A stretch of DNA of 64,000 bases, taken from the NCBI GenBank assembly GCA_021234155.1, contig JAJEKV010000165.1, forward strand, positions 804,001 through 868,000, in the 5' to 3' direction. The DNA comes from Isoetes taiwanensis. Lineage: Eukaryota; Streptophyta; Lycopodiopsida; Isoetales; Isoetaceae. The notes beneath the pieces are model-generated. The model was not told the origin of the DNA. It made no database searches and was given only the letters and a program-made list of their open reading frames with translations. Shown here piece after piece: positions 11,263-21,759 of the stretch. The translations under genes and the position numbers were made by a program. Numbering within the stretch: the stretch's first letter is position 1; each line of letters opens with the position of its first letter.

Positions 11263-11601
11263 CGCGTACGCGAAACCTTCTGTATTCAAAAAAAAAAATA
11301 AATAAAAATAAAAATTTTTTTTTTTTTTTTTAAGGATTTAAATTTTTTTTTTTTTTTTGAAGCGTGCACGAAGGTTTCGCGTACGCGAAAAAAAAAAAAA
11401 AAAAAAAAAAAATTTTTTTTTTTTTTTCAAGTTGCACAGACGCCGAAAAATTTTCGCACGCTTTCGGTAAGCTTTCACAGACGCAAATTTTTTTTTTTCC
11501 TACGGTTTTAATACGTTAAATACGTATTTTATTAAAAAATACGTATTTTTTGACTTTATACGTCAGGAATTTTAATTTTGTACGTATAGAACCTATCCCT
11601 G
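11022..11601. mobile_element. Complete non-autonomous hAT-type MITE with 8-bp target duplication
   Basis: The element starts CAGGGATAGGTTC and ends GAACCTATCCCTG, so the termini are inverted repeats of about 19 bp. It is flanked by perfect 8-bp direct repeats TTTTGAGG at 11014-11021 and 11602-11609. An 8-bp duplication with CAGGG-type termini is the signature of the hAT superfamily. Inside are long A and T homopolymers and a perfect 18-bp inverted pair (CGCGTACGCGAAACCTTC near 11264 and its complement near 11373). No transposase is encoded. The short K/F-rich open frames are homopolymer artefacts. Confidence 0.92.
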
Positions 11602-11757
11602 TTTTGAGGAACTCCCCTGATGTCGTTGTTGGTCTACATTCTGTGTTTTATTCCGTCGCTGCTCTCGATTCTGCCACAAATCAATCTGGACCGTCCAATT
11701 GGCAATGATCAACTACCAATACGACCGCCAAATCCTTCCACGTTAAGAGAATGGCCC

Positions 11758-11782
11758 GGAGGGCTGTTTCAAACAGCCCTCC
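11758..11782. repeat. Perfect 12-bp hairpin
   Basis: GGAGGGCTGTTT, one C, then AAACAGCCCTCC. It lies in a GC-richer patch (11690-11845) next to the MITE. It is not followed by a T-run and no function is evident. Confidence 0.8.
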
Positions 11783-11844
11783 GCCTAACTGCGTCGGGCC
11801 GTTTTCCAGGCCTAGAAAATAGCCGTCCGGACCATTCCCCTATA

Positions 11845-12248
11845 CAAAATTTAAAAAATAAGAATAAAAAAATGGAAGTTGTTGATGCTTTTGCCTAATA
11901 GACAAAAATAGAGAAACAAGACAGGCTCTGTACCTTCTCGAAGAGGTAGCTCGGTGCCTCCCTCCCTTCTTCTGGCTAAACCAAGTGATCTTCCTGCAAA
12001 TAAAAAAATTCAAAAATAAAAATAGAGAAAATGATGTTGTTGATGCTTTTTCCTAAAAGACAAAAATAGAGAAAATAAGAAAGCTCTATAACCTCCTTGA
12101 AGAGGGGGCTCGATGCCAATTCCTAATAAGAGTTTTGGATATTGTTGCAAACCAGAAATTTCAAAAATAAAAATAAAGAAATGGACGTTGTTGAAGCTTT
12201 TGCTTAAAAGACAGAAATACCACAAAATAATACCAGCTGGAAGAGGGC
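11845..12248 (+). repeat. Three diverged tandem repeats of ~155 bp
   Basis: The phrase AAAATAAAAATA(G)AGAAA ... GTTGTTGATGCTTTT ... AAAAGACAAAAATAG, followed by GAAGAGG, occurs near 11850, 12010 and 12165 with moderate divergence. The repeats end where the 5.9-kb duplicated segment begins. Function unknown. Confidence 0.7.
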
Positions 12249-13077
12249 AGATGGTTTCATCGTAAGGCCTGGATATTTGGATATTGATCTGCCGAATAAA
12301 GTGAGATACTCTATGGGGCGCTTTTAGAGTGTCATTTCACCACTTGGAGATTGAGGTTGGTAGGGCGAAAAATATTAGTCATGAAGATCGGAAATGCCCA
12401 ATGTGCGATTTAAACATGGTCGAAGCCTAACATTATTTTTACCCCCCAACCTACTACATCATTAGAGGCGATATCATTGTCTTTTTAGAGACCCCACATC
12501 TCTATGACAGGTGATAGAATATTACGATTAGAAATATGTATCTCACTTTGTATATAAAACTATCCCTAGAAAGGAGAAACATTCTCAAACAAAAGAATCC
12601 AACGCGCCTCAAGCAAACAGAAATAACTAATTTCTTTTCATCCGAAGTCAAACGATGATAAGATGATATTGGAGGCATCACGAAGAGGAAGTATCCCGAT
12701 TCTAACTCCGGGGTGACTTTGGCAATCGCCTAAGAAGATAAAACGATCGCTGATCATGAAACATAAAAGGTCTTTCCGGAAAGAGGCCGAGCATCAAGCA
12801 TCAAAGCAAGCCAAGAAAGGGTATTATAAATTACCTTGCAGCAGCCATGAAACGAATGGGCTATCCCCATCAAACCCTACTTGAGCAGATTCTTATATTT
12901 TCACTATAAGTTCTGTTAAATTAATATTTTTGTTTGTATATTTTAGATAAATGTAGGGTTTTCCTCCCCGAGTCCTTTGAATTCTCAGATGTGTTATGGT
13001 CTCATAGACCCTTCCGGGTCTTACGAGACGTTAATAAACCTTTCTTTTCGTTCTTTTCTTTCTTTCTTTCTTCCTCC
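12249..13077 (+). mobile_element. LINE 3' fragment (C-terminal zinc motif, 3' UTR, CTTT tail), copy 1
   Basis: Equivalent to 35535-36358, where the frames are cleaner. The C-terminal CCHC-like motif of a non-L1 LINE reverse transcriptase is recognisable (KCPMCDLNMV). A ~600-bp 3' region follows. It ends in GTCTCATAGACCC, TTACGAGACGTTAATAAA and a (TTTC)n tail near 13041-13071. Confidence 0.65.
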
Positions 13078-15239
13078 GTAAATGGTGGTTTTCACATCAT
13101 TAACCGGCTCTAAAAGTTGTTTTTTCCTAACCACTTCCACCCATTTGTTAGTGTCTCCGCTTCTTTCCATCCCATCCCAACTGTTTGTAATTGCTCAATT
13201 TAGGCAACCCGATTTGTTGAACTCGATGCTTGCCGCTTTTGCCCTAAGATTTGTCATTTGTCTCTAGTAAATGTAACCCGCCTAACAGTTCATTCAAATA
13301 CCTCCCAGAGTTGAAGCACAAAAATCTGGGGTCAATGTTAGAATCGAGTAAGGAGTTCCTGCTCCAATAGAGCTAGAAGTTGGCAATTGTACCGTGTGTA
13401 ACAAATAAGAATCTTCATACATTTCTAAACAAAGACTGAGGATGGTTTTGGCAAAGGAGAAGGTCAAATTGTGAGGTTAAGGAAAAGAAATGGTCCCAAA
13501 GAGGCCTAACGACAAAAATGGACGTAAAAGACTAAATTGGTAGTCCAAAAGTGGACAAGGTAGACCGAAAAAAAGGTGGTCGGCTCTTCGGATCATTTGT
13601 GGATGACATTCATTCAGTAAATGGGGTTGCTAGGGTTAGCACCATAGCCACCGCCAAAGGAGAGAGAGGTCAAAAAGATAAAGAAAGATTATATTAATGT
13701 TCAAGAGAGACCATTTGGGTATATGAGATTTACTACAAAGAATTATCATATACAAATGGGGAGCATTGCAGTTCTCTAGATACGTGCATAAAAATGAGAA
13801 AAACAAAAACTGGAACTTTGAAATTAGGAAACTTTTGTCTTTTTTCCTAGCCGGGCTCAAAGCATGATTTTATCCGAGTCCTGTTTTCTCTTTTTAAATG
13901 ACCGCTTATGTTTTTCTTTGTTTGCTATATTCTTCTCAAAACTTTCATGGTTACACCTCTTGGAAAAGGATTGAATGGCCCTTGGTGCCAATAAATGATG
14001 TTGATGTTTCTTCGGGGAAGAGGATATGAGTACCACATCATCCGTGATCTGAGAGGGATGAATATGCACACCTCAAATAACCTCCAACTGCTCCTACAAA
14101 TCTCTATAGGTCAAAAATGTACAACAAAGAGCATAGAGGATAAGGAAGAAGATAAGGTCGAGAAAAGAAGTATCACATCACCCCATACTTTGAACCAAAT
14201 GGAGAAAAGTTTCATAAATTTCAATGTTCTATTTGTTATTTTATTTTCAGGGCACATATCTAGAAGGTCGCAATGCAGCCCTAGTCAGATATTATTTGCT
14301 CTAATAAATGGACTCATTTGGCAAGCAAAACATCACAAAGCATTCCCCAAAGCTATATTGAATAGAGATTACATAATCATCTAGCATGGGCTTCCCCAGA
14401 TAGAAATGAAATGAAATGAGATTTATCCATGCCCCATACAATAAGCAACAAGAACCCGCTTTGGTCACGTAAAGCTATATTAGTTTTCAATAGCTGCAAC
14501 CAAAAGTACCTTAAAGATAAGGGAACAAAACCCACCAAGAAGCCACAACAGAAAAAGAATATGAACACGTTTTACCTCCATAGCTAAAGTTTTGAGAGCA
14601 CCTATCGTATTGTCTAAAAGAATTAGGCCCGATGCACCTCGCATCGAATAGATATAGATGAAATGTCCGATAAAACCCTCAAGCAGATTGCCCCACAAAA
14701 TTCAGGCAAATTCATGCGAAGCCAAAGACCTAATCAAAATTTTACAATCCGTAACGATTTGCTTTATCTATGTGAACATTGCCGCCATCGCCTTCTCATG
14801 CAAGAAAGCCCAAAACATCATAAAAATTTACCTTTGAATGCGAGGCATATGCTATAGCCGAATCGTAGGTACCGGCAAAGATCCGCATTGTGCCCCATCA
14901 GAGCCGATTGCCTTTCACAAATCCTTGCCCACCGGATCCTCGGCTTCGGATCAGCCGCCATCATCCAGTCCGGACTATTTTAGCAGTCCGCTGACCGTCC
15001 CATTCAAAGACATAACGACCATGAACCATTCCATTCCACCGCTGCGTTTGCCCATGTATTGCAAATCTAAAACCTAGCCAGCCGGGTGCAAATCCGACTA
15101 AATACAAATCAAATCAACTATTGCAACCGGTAAAACCTAGCCGTGTCGATTTCAAAAGCCACACCTGAGAGGAATTAAAACCGAAAATCCAATGAACCAA
15201 AATAAAATGAAAAAATCAACGGCCAAAAAAGTGCGCATA
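13078..15239. other. Copy 1 of unidentified duplicated sequence with a LINE RT fragment
   Basis: Homologous to 36359-38530. On the minus strand, around 13860-14060, the sequence encodes a short piece of a non-LTR reverse transcriptase (TDDVVLISSSP), matching 37117-37386. No recognised gene is seen in the remainder. ORFs such as 13995-14384 are not supported in the sister copy. Confidence 0.5.
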
Positions 15240-15289
15240 GATTATCCTAAAATGTCATTATTACTATATATATAGAAGATTATTATTTG

Positions 15290-15481
15290 TATTGTTGCCA
15301 GGTGCTAACATGTATGTACGCTTTCGCTATATAGGATTCCCATAGAAAGCGTGGGACGAATGACGCCCCGTGTAGTCCTAGTCAGATGGAGGGTCTTCAG
15401 TGGTGATGGAGTTGCCATGGGAGGGAATTTCCCTGTATTTATACTCGATGGGAGCATCACATAGATTCGTGGAGCGTCACA
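15290..15481 (+). mobile_element. Truncated LTR (3' end) of old Gypsy relic, copy 1
   Basis: The region resembles the last ~200 bp of the young element's LTR (compare 19590-19802). Both contain GCGTGGGACGAATGAC / GCGTGGGCGAATGACC, CCATGGGAGGGAA and TTCGTGGAGCG(T/C)CACA. It ends CGTCACA immediately before a primer-binding site. The LTR start is not found, so the relic is truncated on the left. Confidence 0.75.
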
Positions 15482-15482
15482 A

Positions 15483-15495
15483 TGGTATCAGAGCC
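15483..15495 (+). other. Primer-binding site (initiator tRNA-Met type), relic copy 1
   Basis: TGGTATCAGAGCC, complementary to the 3' end of initiator tRNA-Met, lies 1 bp after the LTR end. This is the standard position for priming minus-strand synthesis. Confidence 0.85.
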
Positions 15496-15988
15496 ATGAT
15501 TTTGGTAGACTGGATCATAGCCCTAGCCATATTCTAACTCATTAGATTGATTAGCTAGTAGTGGATCTTAAATGTAGGATATTATCCTAAATCCATATGT
15601 AGTATGCTATTTATCCTAAATGCGTGAAGAATGGATAAATTAGAAAGTAGATTGTAGCATATAAACGTCAGACCCTATTGAGTCTTGGAAGAATTAGGTC
15701 TCTTGCTCCTGGAGGCCATAACTGTTTTAAGAGGCTCGGATGAAGGGATTCTTGCCCCATTGCATCAGGAACACTCCAATTAGATAGGATTCCATCGGAT
15801 GGCACACTAGGTGTCATCATTTCAGCCCTAGGCTTAAGGTGGCGTAGGGGGAAAGATGGTCTCAGAATTGAGACTTAAGAACCAAAAGCCCCCTACACGG
15901 CATCCTATATGCGCCTGCCATATAAATTTTTTTATATATATTTAGAAAATAAAGAAAGAAAAACAAGAAAAGGTTAGGATTTAAATTT

Positions 15989-17187
15989 TTGAGACGTTTT
16001 TTTTTCCTCCCTTCCCTTTTGTGCTTTCTCTCGCTTTCTCCTTCTGCCATAGCCATCGTACTTCAAGCTTCCTTCCACCAGTCACTGTACTTCAGGCTTC
16101 CTTATGCCATAGCCAGGCTTGACCATCCGTCGGAGTTGACCGCCATAGCCGAGCTTGCCTCGCCATCGCCAAGCATCGCCCTTGTTCCGTATATAGGCAC
16201 CTACCCTCGCCTCCATAGCCATGGCTCGCACTACACAAACCCGGCTATGAGACCCTTTGATATTATCCAAATTTTTGCTGAACTTGGATGCAACCTTGCT
16301 GGAGATCCCGAGAAGATCGAACTTTTTCTTGAGCAGTTGGTCCAACATTTTAGAGTAGGAGGTTAGATACCTTATCCTGCTTTTCATCTAACGGAGCGGT
16401 TATTGCTTAAACTCAATGCAGTTGGCAAGAAGTATATACTAGTGGAGTAGCCAGATCAAACCATGACACTAGTCCACTATTACCCCCCCCCAAATCTGTG
16501 ACGGGCAATGATGAGGAAGCTGCCAGAGTAGAGACGCGGCGGATTATGGACATGGCTATAATAGCTGATGCACAAGAGGTCGCAAGTGGAGATCCAAAGG
16601 TTAGAGACGAGCAATATATTTATTTAGGAGATGGAGAATTTGTTGTAGGAGGATGTGCTTTCACCATACCCCATTATTATTATGACGAGGAGACACAGAG
16701 TGTCATTTGGAAGGAACTATCTGCATACCTTACGCCAGAGGTCCTACAACCCATGAACTAGAGATGACGGTTCGGCCGGACAGGTACATAACCGAGATAC
16801 AAAGGAGGACCGTCTATTATGGGAAAACAGCATGCATAGAGGGAAGCTGAGCGGATAGCAGAGAACCAAGTCAAGCAGGATGTTGACCAACTCAACACTC
16901 TTAGAATAAAAAGAAAGCGTAAGAGTACCCCAAACAAATTGGGAAGCAGCTACAAGCAGCATCGTGAAGGATGAGTCCTAGCTGCTAACCGTCCTACAAC
17001 TGGGGGTAAGAGTCTTTCTAAGCTGCCTCCTCGCCTGAAGAAGCCCCATAGGTGGATACTCGGCTCCGTGGCATTGAGGGAGATTCGTAAGTACCGTAAG
17101 TTTATCAACTTCGCTCACATAAGTTTACATTCCAAATGCTTGTTCGGGAGATCGCCTAGGAGTTCAAATCTGACCTTACGTTTTAGA
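15989..17187 (+). pseudogene. Old Gypsy relic, copy 1: accessory ORF and N-terminal half of histone H3
   Basis: Frame pieces at 15989-16366 and 16498-16761 correspond in order to the pre-gag ORF of the young element. The pairs are PFDIIQIFAELG / [10 protein letters not shown] and CAFTIPHYYYDEETQSVIW / [17 protein letters not shown]. From about 16987 the frame reads [20 protein letters not shown] and then ALREIRKY. This is the end of the histone H3 tail (KKPHR) and the start of the alpha-N helix. At 17187 the H3 frame is cut by the left terminus of a DNA transposon. CAG-type errors garble the H3 part in this copy; copy 2 is cleaner. Confidence 0.75.
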
Positions 17188-18184
17188 GGGTAGAAGCATG
17201 AAAGGGTGATTGAATTTTTTTGTATATTGATGTAAAAATTTGAACTGGGTTAAAGTGTTTGTAATGTACATTTTGAATTTTACATGGAGTTGCCTATCAT
17301 TAATAAAGGCGGTTCACGTACAATATTCTCCATAATTATACCAAATCCTCCCGAAATCTTGTACTAGCTTCTCTATCAATAAAATCTAAATATCTTGCCT
17401 GAAAAAAAAAAAAACTTTGGCGCACATTTTGAACTTTACTCAATCGATCAAACATGGCTCCGATTCTACCTCAACGAAAAACTTGGCCCGAATCGATTAT
17501 AGCTGCTCTTAAATCGAATGCATTTCAAGAAACAAATGTATCTTGAACAAATTGAAATCCCTTTCCTTCAAGCAAGAATACAAATCCCTTCAAACAAAGA
17601 GTACAAATCAAGGTTAATAATCTGATTTCTTGTGCGTGATGTTGTATCCCCTTCTCGCAGAATGGATCGATGTCTTAAAGCACCGGTTGAAGAAGAAACT
17701 ATGGAAGAAGGATTGGACTCTCATGCAAGCACTTCGAGGTCAATCGGGTTCAGATTTCAATCCTCTTGTTGATGAAGTTTCGAAAGCACCGCTACAAGCG
17801 AAAAAAAAGAAAATCGAAACAGGGGTTTGTAGGGGTGGATACGTGACAAAGCCAATTAGAAGAAAGGTGAATGCTTCTGTAAATCTCATAATGAATGAGG
17901 TATCTAATTTGACTCCAAAACAGCAAAGTATATTTGCAAGAAGATTATTGCAGGACAAAAGATTGCAATTCCTATTTGAGCCAGTCATTGGAAGGCCTCA
18001 AGAGGCTATCGTGAAAACAGATCTGGTAAAGAATTTAAAGGATGGCCTCCAAGACGTCAAAAATGCAAATAGCAATGACAGACTTGCTGCAAAGCATTCT
18101 GTACTATCTATGGTGGTTGGAGAGGAAGGAGAATTACAGAAGACTTCACTAGCAGCTAAGTTGCTGAAAATACATCCTAGAAAT
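17188..18184 (+). mobile_element. Left end of TAGA-flanked DNA transposon, copy 1 (truncated)
   Basis: It begins with the terminal sequence GGGTAGAAGCATGAAAGGG, preceded by TAGA, exactly as at 40471 in copy 2. It continues for ~1 kb into the first exon of the transposase and is cut at 18184 by the young Gypsy element. No right end of this copy was found in the window. Confidence 0.85.
17630..18184 (+). CDS. N-terminal part of DDE-type transposase, copy 1 (truncated by Gypsy insertion)
   Basis: An open frame of about 185 codons before the Gypsy LTR takes over. It is lysine-rich and has no catalytic residues. It corresponds to 40914-41455 in copy 2, where the same protein is broken by frameshifts. 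The open state of this copy suggests that the copy-2 breaks are partly sequencing errors. The catalytic part lies downstream in copy 2. The last codons before the stop derive from the Gypsy LTR. Confidence 0.55.
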
Positions 18185-19802
18185 TGTGACGTTCCAAGTA
18201 TTTATACGGTATACGTATAAATATGTTGACACGTCACCCAGGTATAGATACGCTACCATGGGTCATGGTAACCTAGGGGGTTGACTTAAAAAGGATTAAA
18301 TTAGCTATGCTAATTTAATTGTTAAAGATAATAACCTACATTTAAGGGATCATTATTTATAAAGGATAATTAAACTAATTATCCTTTGGAAACGCGCCAC
18401 CTGGCCAAACCTGGTTGGCCAGCATGGTGAATGCTATTTTGGACCCATAAGGTGGATCACCACCCCCGTATCCACCATAATCGACTGGAAATGAGCCTAC
18501 CTTGGGATTGAGCCGAGCCACCTTGCCCAAGTACTTGCACCTGCATGCGATGAAAATGAGCATCGAAGTTTGAAGGATGGAGGCACCAAACGATAACGGG
18601 TCGAAAGCAGAATACGGTGGGTGGCTAGTATAGGCGATATTCTAGGGTAGCCTTTTGGGCACTTGTGTGTTGTCTTGTATGTTTCTCTGTGCTTTTATTC
18701 AGAGGGAACTAACCCTTGGTTGAAAAGGTAAGTTCTCTTTATATTCGATTCGGTTTTGCTCTCAAAGGATGAATTGATAGTTCTTTGCTTAGTTAGCACT
18801 CCCGAGATGGGGGATTACGGGAGGGTAGAGACCTCTCGAGCCCATATATTGTAGTATGCTCCTAGATAAAGCCCTCAGATATCCCAATATTGCGGCTCAG
18901 GCACAAGAACCCACCGGTCATAGATGCTATGGTACCGCTTAGCACCGACAAGGAACACAAAGGTGAAGTGGAGGTGGGGTCTTGCACGAACATAAAAGGC
19001 TCCTGGACTCCTATAGCGAGCTAGACCTCGATAGCCGGTCCACGAGGGGGCGGGTATGGGTCCGACACTCCCTGGTGGGAAGGTGTGACCCGTATGGGGC
19101 ACCTTGCACTTTGAGTAGATTTAGGGCGCAGTAAGTCCGCACGGATGCGGGGTCGCTGATGCGCACGTATTCTCTAGCTCGCCCATGGAGCCACCGCGGA
19201 TTCCGGAAGGGGACGCTTCCCGACCTGCCTCATCGGACCAGGGCTTCATGAACCCCGGAGTAGGCTCAAAGCAGGTGATGCCTCGAGCCCCTGCGTCCCT
19301 GGAAGGCTATAGCGACGCCATAGCGTGAATTGACCCATCCGCAAAGTGTGCAATGTGAGGGGCGGATGGAGTGGACAACCCTAGCCAATGTTCTATGCCG
19401 CCAATGCCATGTCAAGATTCCGTCTGGCGATCTCTTGAGGCCTAGCCGTCGGTCACGATCCTCACCGAGTCCGAACCGGGTAGAACCATGGGTTTGGGGT
19501 GTTTTCTTAGGTTTAGATGCATATTCTTTGCCATTGGTATTTGATGGATATGCCACCCTTCGTGGTGGTTATTTATATGTGATTTATGCCGCGGTGCTAA
19601 CCCTTGTATTCACGCTTCCGGCGACGTAGGAGCCCCATTGAAGGCGTGGGCGAATGACCCTTTGTCCTTCTTTCGGGCATCATATTATAGATGGCCCGAA
19701 TAGACGGAGGGTTCCCTGCCATGGCGAAGTTGGTCGCCATGGGAGGGAAAGTCCCCTCGTATGTATGCGTCCGAGGGTCGTATATGTTCGTGGAGCGCCA
19801 CA
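18185..19802 (+). repeat. 5' LTR of young Gypsy element (1618 bp)
   Basis: It matches 29786-31412 almost end to end. Its first ~200 bp contain three consecutive hairpins: TACCATG/CATGGTA (18254-18270), ATTAAATTAGC/GCTAATTTAAT (18295-18319) and AAAGGATAATTA/TAATTATCCTTT (18361-18387). Remaining differences from the other LTR are mostly small indels in CG-, CAG- or CTG-containing contexts. Confidence 0.92.
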
Positions 19803-19803
19803 A

Positions 19804-19816
19804 TGGTATCGAGCAT
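19804..19816 (+). other. Primer-binding site, young Gypsy element
   Basis: TGGTATCGAGCAT is one base away from the canonical TGGTATCAGAGC seen intact at 31414-31425. The missing A sits in a CAG context, so the change may be a sequencing error. It lies 1 bp after the LTR end. Confidence 0.85.
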
Positions 19817-19986
19817 GGTTCCGGGAAGCCAAACTATTGTGACCGCCACATACTAACTCGATAGATCGTTAGCTAGAGCGAGGATTTTGGAGTAGTAATG
19901 AGTTTTTTTTGGGTGGTGTAATGGATGCCGCCATGCTTGCTTTAGTGTGGTCTAATTGTAATTGAGAGGGGTGTACCCTGCACCCC

Positions 19987-20072
19987 AACCCTAACCCTAA
20001 GTGGCGGGCAGGGGGTACCCGGGTGTCGCTGGCGCCCGTAGAAACCTCGGGGTAGGGGGTGCCCGCCACCTC

Positions 20073-20117
<45 letters not shown>

Positions 20118-20197
20118 CTAACCCTAAGTGGCGGGCAGGGCAGGACCCTGACGGCCCAGCCTCAGAAGGACGCCGAGGTAGGGGTGCCCGCCACCTC
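19987..20197 (+). repeat. Two hairpin units with AACCCTAACCCTAA headers separated by poly(A)
   Basis: Each unit begins AACCCTAACCCTAA, then GTGGCGGGCA (20001 and 20128), and closes with the complement TGCCCGCCAC (20060 and 20184). A ~40-bp poly(A) run lies between the units. The arrangement is repeated at 31602-31790 in the second partial copy. It sits in the untranslated leader, where RNA structures for dimerisation or packaging are common. The telomere-like phrase is AACCCT, not the Arabidopsis-type CCCTAAA, and is not a telomere. Confidence 0.8.
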
Positions 20198-20292
20198 AAG
20201 CGCCATTTTTTTTTTTTCATAAAACGTTTTTTAGGGTTAAAATTTTAAAAAGTGACTTTTTCTTTCACTTTTCTTAAACACCTAGCTCCCTT

Positions 20293-21085
20293 TTGAGCTC
20301 CTCCGGCCGCCATAGCACCGAGCTAGAAGCTTCCTCCGCCATAGCCAAACCTCGCCCTTACCTTTCTCCCCAAGCTACCGCCTCCCCACCTAGCTTCTAC
20401 TCTATAAGGATGGAGACACCCAAGCAAGTTTATACGCGTAAGCCTCGCTATTCTAAAACCCCTATAGAGCTTATAATGGCTGAATTGCTGCCACAACGAG
20501 ACCCAGCGCCAGACGCAGAAGCGAAGACTGAAGAAATACTGGAGTATTTCGTGAAGCGCTTCTACTTAAGGGGTCGTCAATCCCATACCCGCTTTTTGCT
20601 ATAATGAGCGCTTTGTGTTCAAGCTCAACGCTATTCGAGAGACCGCATGATAGTGGAACAGAAGATGGCGCCGGTAGTATGCCCGTTCTTCCCGCCCGCC
20701 AGGGGATGACCAAGCGGAGGAGGAGGCCTTACAAACGCAGGCCCGTATCAGTTTTGCAAATGGCCCAAGAGGCGGATCTCGCAGTGGTTGGCATTGGATG
20801 ATCCGGCCGTGGATACCGCTACCTAGGAAACGGCATGTGCCTCTTTGATGGGGAGCCTATACTCTTCCATCGTTCTCATATGAAGAGGAGACCAATCGTA
20901 TCCTTTGGGAAGGTGGATCACCCTCGTATTTCCGCGAGATCACTTCCGGCGGCCGTTGAACGAGACATGCAAGCTAATCCCCCACGCTACTTCATAGAGC
21001 TTACAAGAAGAACGGAGATCGGAATAGCCAAAGAGAAGCAAGCGAGGAGCAAGCCACACCCCGCAAGCACGTAAGGCAACACAGC
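20293..21085 (+). CDS. Pre-gag ORF of Gypsy element, unknown family (frames broken)
   Basis: The readable parts are [27 protein letters not shown]-like sequence, [20 protein letters not shown] and [16 protein letters not shown], spread over two to three frames. The second copy at 31880-32750 reads further in single frames. An old relic keeps the same order of blocks (15989-16761 and 39270-40043), so the protein is an established part of this lineage. I recognise no domain. It lies directly upstream of the histone H3 frame and may be fused to it. Confidence 0.6.
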
Positions 21086-21090
21086 TTGAT

Positions 21091-21759
21091 TTGGAGGAGG
21101 CTGCCAAGCTTCGCGGAGGATACTATCCATCGCCAGCAGGTAGAACAAGAGCAAAATCAAAAAGAATGCGTGACGGCGCAGAAAGCAGAGAGCAAGAGAG
21201 GCAACCGCCGATGGAGCGACCGAGGAAGGAAGAGGAAGAAAGGCATCGGCAAGAGCAACCACCTGCAGAAGCCCGTATTCCTCGCCGAAGACAAAAGAAA
21301 ACACCCCAAAGATCTGGTGCTCAGTATAAGGACCAGCTTAGAGCTCGGGGAGGAATCGCCAAGGCTGCAGGGGATAACCGGCGGGATAATATCATCCGTA
21401 AAGCCCGGCATCCTGGAACAGCAGGGAAGACTCTACCCGGAGCTGCACCCCAACCTAGGAGGAGGCATCGTTACAAGCCTGGTACGGCACTTCGAGAGAT
21501 AAGGAAGTACCGTAAATCCAATCGAAGTTTCATTACGAAAACTTCCTTTCCAAATAGCTTGGTCCGAGAAATTGCCCAAGAATTTAAGACGGACCTTCGT
21601 TTTCAAACTCATGCCATCCTAGCACTTCAGGAGGCGGCCGAGGCTTACTTGGTGGCCCTCTTTGGCGATGCAAACCTATGTGCCATCCATGCCAAGCGAG
21701 TAACCATCATGACAAAAGACCTACAGTTAGCACGCCGGATCCGTGGGGAACGGTCATAA
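21091..21759 (+). CDS. Retrotransposon-encoded histone H3-fold protein
   Basis: A single open frame of 222 codons. The last ~95 residues are histone H3: [21 protein letters not shown] (alpha-N), [17 protein letters not shown] (alpha-1 and loop 1), [14 protein letters not shown] (alpha-2), [13 protein letters not shown] (loop 2), and [12 protein letters not shown] at the C-terminus. Loop 1 has the canonical KTDLRF length, not the longer loop typical of CENH3. The segment around [17 protein letters not shown] differs from H3 exactly where CAG and CTG codons would be expected, consistent with the artefact described elsewhere. The first ~125 residues are a long, highly charged extension unlike the ordinary H3 tail. 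The frame lies between the primer site and gag, on the sense strand. A divergent relic keeps the same module in the same position, so capture is old. Whether the protein enters nucleosomes is unknown. Confidence 0.88.
   Translation: MEEAAKLRGGYYPSPAGRTRAKSKRMRDGAESREQERQPPMERPRKEEEERHRQEQPPAEARIPRRRQKKTPQRSGAQYKDQLRARGGIAKAAGDNRRDNIIRKARHPGTAGKTLPGAAPQPRRRHRYKPGTALREIRKYRKSNRSFITKTSFPNSLVREIAQEFKTDLRFQTHAILALQEAAEAYLVALFGDANLCAIHAKRVTIMTKDLQLARRIRGERS

Larger units (their letters stand above)
12249..18184 (+). repeat. Duplicated segment, copy 1 (partner 35535-41477)
   Basis: It is colinear with 35535-41477 with an almost constant offset of about 23.28 kb. It contains a LINE 3' fragment, unidentified sequence with a minus-strand LINE reverse-transcriptase fragment, the 5' part of an old Gypsy relic, and the first ~1 kb of the TAGA-flanked DNA transposon. 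The block around 15240-17080 is almost identical between copies. Elsewhere most differences fall at CAG/CTG. Copy 1 ends where the younger Gypsy element has inserted (AGAAAT|TGTGACG), while copy 2 continues. Confidence 0.93.

Noticed and set aside
11070-11333. Open frames rich in K and F around the MITE
   Set aside because: Produced by long A and T homopolymers inside a non-coding MITE.
15483-15495. tRNA gene fragment
   Set aside because: TGGTATCAGAGCC is only the primer-binding complement of a tRNA 3' end, placed 1 bp after an LTR. No cloverleaf surrounds it.
19987-20002. Telomeric repeat from AACCCTAACCCTAA
   Set aside because: Only two units, AACCCT rather than CCCTAAA, and they recur as part of the Gypsy leader.
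20076-20115. Poly(A) run as a processed-gene or LINE tail
   Set aside because: It lies between two units of the Gypsy leader repeat. The equivalent place in the second copy (31687-31702) has only a short A-run, so it is a variable homopolymer, not a retroposon tail.
21091-21759. CENH3 rather than ordinary H3
   Set aside because: Loop 1 is KTDLRF without the extra residues usual in plant CENH3, and the C-terminus RIRGERS is that of canonical H3.
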